Part shown: positions 1-5,245 of the stretch, piece by piece
Layout: the number at the start of each line of letters is the position of its first letter
How positions within the stretch are numbered: position 1 is the stretch's first letter
Assembly (NCBI GenBank): GCA_002440125.1
Contig: DJRQ01000070.1
Coordinates: 1,147-16,521, forward strand
Source: Caryophanales bacterium UBA6356
Lineage (GTDB): Bacteria; Bacillota_I; Bacilli_A; RFN20; CAG-826
Length of the DNA stretch: 15,375 bases
Direction of reading: 5' to 3'
Made by a program: the position numbers and the translations under genes
The notes under the pieces: model-generated
What the model was told of the DNA's origin: nothing
Databases searched by the model: none
The model's input: only the letters and a program-made list of their open reading frames with translations

Positions 1-14
1 TTTTGTGCCTCCAA

Positions 15-20
15 TATAAT
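15..20 (+). promoter_or_regulatory. Candidate -10 box (TATAAT) immediately before the ABC ATPase gene
   Basis: A perfect TATAAT ends six bases before the ATG at 27, so a transcript started by it would begin at or next to the start codon. No AGGAGG-like ribosome binding site lies between the box and the ATG, which would fit a leaderless message. A -35 element would fall just outside the left edge and cannot be checked. The box could be a chance match in AT-rich sequence if the gene actually starts further upstream. Confidence 0.4.
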
Positions 21-26
21 ACAAGC

Positions 27-749
27 ATGAGCAGAATCACCCTTGAAAACTTAGGAGTATCCTTTACCGAAAAGAAGAAAGAAACGGTTGTTTTCTCGCA
101 TCTTAACGCTTCTTTTCCTGATGGAAAGGTCAATGTCATTCTTGGAAAATCGGGCGAAGGCAAAACAACCATCCTCCAATGCATCATGGGAAAGCTTCGA
201 TATGACGGATCCATTCTTTTTGATGGCGTCGCCATCGACAAGACGCCAATAGAAAAAAGGAACATCTCCTACGTGAGCCAAGAATACGCCTTATACCCCC
301 ATTTCACGGTCTTTGAGAATATCGCTTTCCCACTAAGGCTTTTAAATACGCCAAGGAAGGAAATCGAAGAACGCGTCTATAAAATCGCCGAAGATCTCGG
401 TTTAAAGGATTGCCTATCGAGGAAGCCTCGTTATCTTTCGGGTGGCCAGCAACAACGCGTTGCCATCGCAAGAGCGATCATCAAAAAGAACGATGTCTTT
501 TTGCTTGATGAGCCTTTATCAAATCTCGATCTTCCAAAGAAGCAAGAGACAAGGCTCTTATTCAAAAAGCTTTTCAATTCCCTTAAGCCAACCGTTCTTT
601 ACGTGACCCACGATTTTAGCGAAGCGCTCGCTTTAGGGGATAGGCTTTTCGTTCTTGATGAGGGGAAGATCGCCTTTGAAGGAACGCCCGAAGAAGCCCT
701 TTTCTCACCCCTACCGTCCTTAGAAGCCTTAAGGAGCGACATCGAATGA
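27..749 (+). CDS. Sugar ABC transporter ATP-binding protein, MsmK/MalK-like, without TOBE domain
   Basis: Cytoplasmic ATPase expected to drive a CUT1-type sugar importer. Its 240 residues carry the full nucleotide-binding set: Walker A GKSGEGKTT (40-48), Q-loop Gln85 in the MalK-like stretch SQEYALYPH, signature LSGGQ (137-141), Walker B with D161-E162 in LLDEPLSNLD, and H-loop His195 in VTHD. MalK/MsmK proteins are usually about 360-380 residues with a C-terminal TOBE/regulatory region. This one ends just after the nucleotide-binding fold, so that region is absent. I chose ATG 27. The frame is open to the left edge (TTG at 3), so a longer N terminus cannot be excluded, but homology to MalK begins near residue 3. 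The ATG of the next gene overlaps the stop (ATGA). The permeases that best suit it lie 8 kb downstream in the window. Family call is firm; the pairing is inference. Confidence 0.9.
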   Translation: MSRITLENLGVSFTEKKKETVVFSHLNASFPDGKVNVILGKSGEGKTTILQCIMGKLRYDGSILFDGVAIDKTPIEKRNISYVSQEYALYPHFTVFENIAFPLRLLNTPRKEIEERVYKIAEDLGLKDCLSRKPRYLSGGQQQRVAIARAIIKKNDVFLLDEPLSNLDLPKKQETRLLFKKLFNSLKPTVLYVTHDFSEALALGDRLFVLDEGKIAFEGTPEEALFSPLPSLEALRSDIE

Positions 750-1204
750 AAGAATTAGCAAGGAATTTTATAGCAAGAAAGAAAAAAGAGATGGTTTTTG
801 CATTGGTTATTGCAATATTTTCTATTGTAATCGCCATTTCCGGTTTTGTTCTTTCGTGTGTCTATTTCGAGACAATCGGAAAAGGGCTTTTCTACCTTTA
901 TTCCTTTCTTTCCCTCTTTCTTTTCGGCATGTTAGCCATATGGGGAATTATTGGTTATTGGAGCAACCGTTATGAAATTTCCTTTTGGAAAAAGAAAAGC
1001 AAAGACGAAGAGATATCCGGTCGGATAATCAAGGTTTCCTCCTATACAGTCGATCGCCACTTCGATTCGCTTAAGATCGCTTTGGAAGGAGGAAGGTTTG
1101 TGTATTGGTTTTCGCCCTTTGGCAATTGCCCTTTCAAAGATGGAGAGACTTATCGGCTCCAAACGAAAGACAATTGGATTAGCGGATGGGAGAAAGTCTT
1201 ATGA
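746..1204 (+). CDS. Small two-helix membrane protein of unknown function
   Basis: Not recognised. The 152-residue product has two hydrophobic segments, about residues 16-38 and 46-70, followed by a Lys-rich stretch (WKKKSKDEE) and a polar C-terminal domain of about 75 residues that probably folds as a small beta-rich domain. The Lys-rich stretch after the second helix suggests, by the positive-inside rule, that the C-terminal domain is cytoplasmic. It starts within the stop of the ATPase gene (ATGA) and has a good AAGGAG at 731-736, nine bases before the ATG, so it is probably translationally coupled to the ATPase. It could be an accessory subunit of the transporter or a membrane sensor; nothing in the sequence decides. 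Confidence 0.8.
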   Translation: MKELARNFIARKKKEMVFALVIAIFSIVIAISGFVLSCVYFETIGKGLFYLYSFLSLFLFGMLAIWGIIGYWSNRYEISFWKKKSKDEEISGRIIKVSSYTVDRHFDSLKIALEGGRFVYWFSPFGNCPFKDGETYRLQTKDNWISGWEKVL

Positions 1205-1761
1205 AAGGGAAGATATCTTCTTATGCTCGTCGTCATTGGCTTCCCTATACCATCTATTTGGTTTTGGCAAGCCTAGTAACGGGCATCACGGCCACTTATC
1301 TAGGAAAAACGAAAGATACCGAAAAAATCGATATTTTCATCGTGAGCGAGAATTTCGAAAGAGAAAAGTTCTCCAAGAAGCTCGAAGAGAGTAAACCTAG
1401 CTATCTTAAAGAATTGAATTATCGTTACGTCTCTCCAAATGACAACGCCTTCTCATCCATTTTAGGCACTTATGGCGTAGTCGAAGCCGATCTTTATTTC
1501 TTTCGGGAATCGGTCATAAAGAAAGTGGAGTGCAGCGCTTTCATGCTTGCTCTTAATGCCAAAACTATCGAAAAAACATATGGAGAAAGCCTCGCTTATT
1601 ATGAAGATGAGGGGCGAATATATGGCATCGCGCTAAGGGAAGAATATTTCAATGACGAAGAGACAATATACGCTTGCTTCAATAAAGATTCCCTCCATTT
1701 GGGGGAGTGGAAAGAGGAAACGCTTAATGGCGATATCGAAATCGTGAGGGCCTTTTTATGA
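1201..1761 (+). CDS. Bitopic membrane protein with extracytoplasmic domain, unknown function
   Basis: Not recognised. The 186-residue product has a basic N terminus, one membrane-spanning segment at about residues 12-32, and a polar domain of about 150 residues that should lie outside the membrane given the positively charged N terminus. There is no lipobox and no clear signal-peptidase site, so the helix is probably a permanent anchor. I chose ATG 1201, which overlaps the previous stop (ATGA) and has GGGAGA at 1188-1193 seven bases upstream. The in-frame ATG at 1186 lacks a ribosome binding site. The domain contains alternating predicted strands and acidic helices but no motif I can name. 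Its place between the ATPase and a DUF624-like protein suggests a partner in the same membrane complex (inference). Confidence 0.8.
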   Translation: MKGKISSYARRHWLPYTIYLVLASLVTGITATYLGKTKDTEKIDIFIVSENFEREKFSKKLEESKPSYLKELNYRYVSPNDNAFSSILGTYGVVEADLYFFRESVIKKVECSAFMLALNAKTIEKTYGESLAYYEDEGRIYGIALREEYFNDEETIYACFNKDSLHLGEWKEETLNGDIEIVRAFL

Positions 1762-2582
1762 AGAATCCTTTCAAAAGGAAACCAAGAAGCGTCGACTTTA
1801 CGGCAGAGGGACTACCAAGCTCGAGGCCCGCATTATTTTGGGACATTCTCAAAAACGAGCATCGAAAGCTTTTTGGCGCCGCCCTCTTGCTCACTCTCTT
1901 TTCCCTTCCTTTCGTGGCGCTTCATATCTTTACCGACTTTGAGCTTTTGATGCTTCAAAAGGATGATGTATCCGAGACATGGCCCTACTACATCTTCTTG
2001 GCCATTTTGCCAATAAGCGCGGCGATATATGGAATCGGGCTAGGAGGGATCTTAAGAATCGTTCGAAGGCTTTGTTACTTGGAACCCGTTTTCTTTTGGG
2101 AGGATTTTAAGCTTGGCATCAAGCAAAACGCCAAGCAATGCGTCTTCTTTTGTTTCTTCATCGGCGTTTCTTTTTCAATTTGTTATCTAGGAAGGATCTC
2201 CCATAGCGAGGATATCCTTTGGAACATCCCTTTTGGGATATTCGCGCTCATCGTGTTTCCTTGTTTGCTCTTTTCTTTCGTGCCAATGGCAACATATTCC
2301 AATTCCTTCATGCAAAATCTTAGTCTATCCTCCCGCCTCTACCTCAAAGCGTTCCTTACGAACATTATTCCCTTAGCTCTCTTTTTATCTCCCTTATTTC
2401 TTGAATTCATACCGGATTTAGCCGTGAAATACATTGTGTTTTTGCTTTTTTCGATTTTGATTTGGCCATTATTGCTTCTTGGCTTCTTCCTCTATCAAAC
2501 CTTTCTTCTTGATAAATACATCAACAAAGAAAAATTCCCCGCGCTCTACGACCGGGGAATCCATAGAAAAAAGAAGAACTAG
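1758..2582 (+). CDS. DUF624/YesL-like six-helix membrane protein
   Basis: Polytopic membrane protein of 274 residues with about six hydrophobic segments (near 38-58, 75-98, 128-146, 152-178, 196-220, 223-252). The N-terminal amphipathic stretch (FWDILKNEHRKLF), the helix ending in SLPF, the Gly-rich helix followed by basic residues, and a Phe-rich segment of the type FFWEDFKLGIKQN all match the layout of DUF624/YesL proteins. In Bacillota these are often encoded beside CUT1 sugar transporters; their function is not established. The gene starts in the stop of the previous one (ATGA), with GAGGG seven bases upstream. Its stop shares a CTAG with the stop of the convergent regulator, and its last codons hold that regulator's terminator. 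Family assignment is by pattern only. Confidence 0.7.
   Translation: MKNPFKRKPRSVDFTAEGLPSSRPALFWDILKNEHRKLFGAALLLTLFSLPFVALHIFTDFELLMLQKDDVSETWPYYIFLAILPISAAIYGIGLGGILRIVRRLCYLEPVFFWEDFKLGIKQNAKQCVFFCFFIGVSFSICYLGRISHSEDILWNIPFGIFALIVFPCLLFSFVPMATYSNSFMQNLSLSSRLYLKAFLTNIIPLALFLSPLFLEFIPDLAVKYIVFLLFSILIWPLLLLGFFLYQTFLLDKYINKEKFPALYDRGIHRKKKN
2526..2560 (-). terminator. Rho-independent terminator of the AraC-type gene, inside the convergent membrane gene
   Basis: Read on the minus strand, ATTCCCCG and CGGGGAAT form a perfect 8-bp stem (2534-2541 with 2553-2560) around an 11-base loop, followed directly by TTTTCTTT. It begins 18 bases after the regulator stop codon. This is a textbook intrinsic terminator. 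It lies entirely within the coding region for the last residues of the plus-strand DUF624-like protein. On the plus strand the hairpin is not followed promptly by a T run, so it should work mainly in one direction. Confidence 0.75.
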
Positions 2583-3385
2583 TTTTTTCCTTCTTTTCTC
2601 GTTTTGCCAGGCGTCATATGGAATTCCTTGGTATAGAGCTTATGAAAATGGGAAACGGATTCGATGCCGATTTCATTGACCACGCTTTCGATGGTCATCG
2701 AGGTGCTCCGAAGAAGGTAATTCGCATAATCCATGCGCTTCTTTGTGATATAAGCCACTAGCCCCATGCCGAAACACGCTTTGAATTTCTGACAAAAATA
2801 CTTTTCGTTATAGCCTACTACTTCGCGTATCTTTTGGTAAGCATCCGGCTTATTGAAATATTGGGCAATGGCATCAATCGTGATTTGCTCGAACGGCGTC
2901 GTCTGAACCTTTTGTGGGGTTTCGCAATAAAGAAGAGAAAGAAGGCGCATGGCGATGATGTTTTCCGTCACTCTCCTTCTCTCAACGTCCGTTAAAGCCA
3001 AAAAAGAAGTCGTGCTTTCTTCTAAGTAAAGAACTTCGGTAAGGCTAAGATGCGCTTTAATATAGCCTTGCTTTTGCATTTCATCGAAAAAAGAAGGTTC
3101 GATCGCCATCTTGGCTCTCTCAAAGACATCGTTATTGACAAGATAGTCGCGATGGACGCTTTCGCCGCAAGCGATAAACTCATGAACAACGCCAGGATAA
3201 ATCAAAAACATGTCCCCTGTTCTAAGCCGTTCTTTGTGTCCATTGACGATGTGATCGATCGAACCTTGATTCACCACGAAAACCTCATAAAAGGGGTGGC
3301 AATGCTTGGGTGAGGAACCGCCCGTGTTCAAAATGGTGTGGAAAGGGATGCTCATCTTTTCGTAAACACGAACGTTTTGCTGCAT
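2579..3385 (-). CDS. AraC-family transcriptional regulator with N-terminal cupin
   Basis: Probable sugar-responsive regulator of the divergent operon. The N-terminal half is an AraC-type cupin: a His-containing strand (KHCHPFYE), a Gly turn, and TGDMFLIYPGVVHEF, the usual second cupin motif. The C-terminal ~100 residues hold the paired helix-turn-helix: a first unit around NEKYFCQKFKACFGMG and a second ending SHFHKLYTKEFHMTPGKTR, close to the family consensus F.+.F+...G.tP..+R. Starting at ATG 3385 gives 268 residues. Upstream in-frame starts exist at 3397 (ATG) and 3415 (TTG), but both overlap or precede the likely -10 box at 3396-3401, so they would probably not be in the transcript. No start has a good ribosome binding site. 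Family call is firm; ligand unknown. Confidence 0.9.
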   Translation of the reverse strand: MQQNVRVYEKMSIPFHTILNTGGSSPKHCHPFYEVFVVNQGSIDHIVNGHKERLRTGDMFLIYPGVVHEFIACGESVHRDYLVNNDVFERAKMAIEPSFFDEMQKQGYIKAHLSLTEVLYLEESTTSFLALTDVERRRVTENIIAMRLLSLLYCETPQKVQTTPFEQITIDAIAQYFNKPDAYQKIREVVGYNEKYFCQKFKACFGMGLVAYITKKRMDYANYLLRSTSMTIESVVNEIGIESVSHFHKLYTKEFHMTPGKTRKEGKN

Positions 3386-3395
3386 ATCTAAACCC

Positions 3396-3423
3396 ATTAT
3401 ATAAGCAAAAAACAAACTAACAA
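3396..3423 (-). promoter_or_regulatory. Candidate promoter of the AraC-type gene
   Basis: On the minus strand TTGTTA (3418-3423) and a perfect TATAAT (3396-3401) are separated by 16 bases. The predicted transcription start, around 3389, lies only about four bases before the ATG at 3385, giving a leaderless or nearly leaderless message. This matches the lack of a ribosome binding site before that gene. Confidence 0.55.
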
Positions 3424-3428
3424 GAATG

Positions 3429-3440
3429 TAAAAGCTTTTA
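3429..3440. promoter_or_regulatory. Perfect 12-bp palindrome TAAAAGCTTTTA, candidate operator
   Basis: A perfect inverted repeat lies five bases upstream of the regulator's -35 box and about 70 bases upstream of the operon's -35 box. Extended one step it reads TGTAAAAGCTTTTAAA, reminiscent of LacI/CcpA-type operators, though the centre is GC rather than the usual CG. It could bind a second, dimeric repressor or be involved in autoregulation. It could also be chance in AT-rich DNA. Confidence 0.35.
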
Positions 3441-3441
3441 A

Positions 3442-3516
3442 AACTGACTAAAGAGCACTTTTGCGGAACTCTTATCCCTATTGATAAAAAGCGGTGTGAA
3501 CAATAATTAACTGACT
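3442..3516. repeat. Two direct copies of AACTGACT, candidate AraC-type binding sites
   Basis: AACTGACT occurs at 3442-3449 and again at 3509-3516, 67 bp apart start to start. The second copy includes the CTGACT that may serve as the -35 box of the operon promoter, the usual place for an AraC-type activator to contact RNA polymerase. Two eight-base matches are not strong statistical evidence, so this is a proposal only. Confidence 0.3.
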
Positions 3517-3538
3517 GATGATAGGGCTTTCATAAAAT
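3511..3538 (+). promoter_or_regulatory. Candidate promoter of the eight-gene glycan operon
   Basis: CTGACT (3511-3516) and TAAAAT (3533-3538) are separated by 16 bases and would start transcription near 3545, leaving a short leader that contains the AGGAG at 3559-3563. The weak -35 match fits a promoter needing an activator. The -10 lies inside the inverted repeat 3521-3551, so a repressor or local structure could also block it. Confidence 0.45.
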
Positions 3539-3551
3539 GAAAAGACCCTAT
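3521..3551. repeat. Imperfect inverted repeat over the operon -10 region
   Basis: ATAGGGCTTTCAT (3521-3533) faces ATGAAAAGACCCTAT (3537-3551) across three A residues. The arms pair along their whole length except for two single-base bulges. The element spans the proposed -10 and start point, so only part would be transcribed from that promoter. That favours a DNA operator over an RNA hairpin, unless a second promoter lies further upstream. Confidence 0.45.
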
Positions 3552-3568
3552 GCAAAAAGGAGAAAACA

Positions 3569-5233
3569 ATGAAGAAAAAAATCGCCTTGCTTCTTCTTGC
3601 CACAAGTTCCATTTTGGCTTCTTGTGTAGGAACCGAAACCCCCTCTTCGTCAAGCTCTGACTCTTCGAGCTCCTCTTCCTCTCACTCTTCTTCAAGCGTT
3701 ACTCCTAAGAAGTCCTATTCTCTAAAAATCGTGACCAATTACGATAAAGTCAAACTCGTCGATATCGATGGCGAAGCGTTAAAGAACGAATACTTAGAGG
3801 ACACGCTCGTTTCCTTCAAGGTTTTCGAAAGCGAGAAGTATAGCGCCCGCATTTACCTCAACGATTTTCGTCTAAAGGAAAAAGATGGCGTTTATAGTTT
3901 CCTTATGGCCCGCGATAGCGTCCTTTCTATCGATGCCACGGATAAGACCTATAAAGTCCGAATGCAAGAGGATGAAGCCGCTTCGCTCCTTTTCACCGAC
4001 GAAGCAGGAAACGCCTTAGAAAATCAATCGGGCGAAGGCACCATCGGAAGCGACGTCTATTTCACTTTGGCTCCCAAGGATGGGAAGACCGTGCCTTTTT
4101 ACACCACATGCTATCAAATATTCTTGGATGGCGAAAAGCTAAGCCGAAATGAAAATGGCCTTTATAAAATCGCTTCACTATCGAAAGACGAGACGTTGAC
4201 CTTGGAAAAAGAGAAGCACCAATACGAAAACGGCTATTGCATCCATTGTGGAACTGACGCAAATGTCATTGGCGTTTTCCCGAAAAACAACGCAAAAGTC
4301 GAATATAACAAAACCTTGAAGGGTTGGCGAATCGAAAGAGATCCCGAAACGAACGCCGGGGAGGTCGTTCTAGAAAAAGAATATCTCCTTTATCTATTGG
4401 GGGATGGCGCTGCTCTTGAACTCACCTTCGGCAATGGCAAGAAATTCGGCTATACCGCTTTAAAAGGGGACGCCATTACAACAGCCATAAGCATCTCCAC
4501 CCATGGAACGGATGGGAAAAACGTCTATGAAACAGTTTTCCGACCCGTGCAATATGGCGGAACAGGCGAGGAAGGGCTTTGCACATTCTCGCTTTCGCGT
4601 TCTGTTCTTGAGGCTGATGGGATTGACGGCAACCTCTATCTTTATATCGATTACGCCAATAACCCCAGTTGCGATGAATCGAATCCTATTCCCTATTTCT
4701 TCGTCTATGGCATCGAGCGCGAAAAAGAGCCCACGCTCGAGAAGCTTTTGCCCTCGCATAAAGATGTCTTCAATAGCGTCTCCGAATTCATCGAAGGATG
4801 TGGCGTGAAGCTAACCAAAACCGATGATAACACGTCAGGAGCATTAAGAACGTGCCTCTCTAAAACATATTTAACCTATTACAAGAATCTTGGGAAATCG
4901 AAGATGAAAGTGGCTTATTCCGAACCCTTTGACGGATCGACTAGCACCCTCTCACAAACGCTTCTTCTTGTTGGATCGCTAAATGGCGCCTTCACAACGG
5001 GCAAGGAGAGCTATCTCGCCAATTTTGTCGAAATGGGTTCCTATGAAAAGGGGAGCTTTAAGAACGGCGAAAAAGACATCACGACCTACACCGCCACTTA
5101 CGACCTTAAAGAAGCCTATGGCGAAAATTGGAACGATGACGATATCCTCTTCCAATTCGGCGTTCATTTTGAGCATTCGCAAATGCTCAAAGAGAAGAGC
5201 GTCTACGTCCATAACATCACCTTCATCGAATAA
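3569..5233 (+). CDS. Surface lipoprotein with Ser-rich linker, tandem N-terminal repeats and C-terminal beta domain
   Basis: Exported lipoprotein of 554 residues: basic start, hydrophobic core and lipobox L16-A-S-C19, then a flexible Ser tract (26-43) that should hold the folded part away from the membrane. Residues ~48-215 look like two related beta-rich units, each ending in a strand pair of the type fLdg.kL....G.Y followed by an L-rich strand. A short HQYENGYCIHC motif follows (His217, Cys224, Cys227), then a long beta-rich region to the end resembling carbohydrate-binding beta-sandwiches, without a catalytic motif I can name. The downstream Cys/His lipoprotein shares the motif and the region after it. 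It is first in the operon, with AAAGGAG before the ATG. A role in glycan binding is inferred from context only. Confidence 0.85.
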   Translation: MKKKIALLLLATSSILASCVGTETPSSSSSDSSSSSSSHSSSSVTPKKSYSLKIVTNYDKVKLVDIDGEALKNEYLEDTLVSFKVFESEKYSARIYLNDFRLKEKDGVYSFLMARDSVLSIDATDKTYKVRMQEDEAASLLFTDEAGNALENQSGEGTIGSDVYFTLAPKDGKTVPFYTTCYQIFLDGEKLSRNENGLYKIASLSKDETLTLEKEKHQYENGYCIHCGTDANVIGVFPKNNAKVEYNKTLKGWRIERDPETNAGEVVLEKEYLLYLLGDGAALELTFGNGKKFGYTALKGDAITTAISISTHGTDGKNVYETVFRPVQYGGTGEEGLCTFSLSRSVLEADGIDGNLYLYIDYANNPSCDESNPIPYFFVYGIEREKEPTLEKLLPSHKDVFNSVSEFIEGCGVKLTKTDDNTSGALRTCLSKTYLTYYKNLGKSKMKVAYSEPFDGSTSTLSQTLLLVGSLNGAFTTGKESYLANFVEMGSYEKGSFKNGEKDITTYTATYDLKEAYGENWNDDDILFQFGVHFEHSQMLKEKSVYVHNITFIE

Positions 5234-5245
5234 ATAGGAGCGACA

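Noticed and set aside
2568..2597. A/T-rich inverted repeat around the shared stop codons as a plus-strand terminator
   Set aside because: The stem is short, interrupted and almost purely A-T, with no suitable T run after it.
3451..3473. AAGAG...CTCTT inverted repeat in the divergent control region
   Set aside because: Only five base pairs with a 13-base spacer; easily expected by chance.
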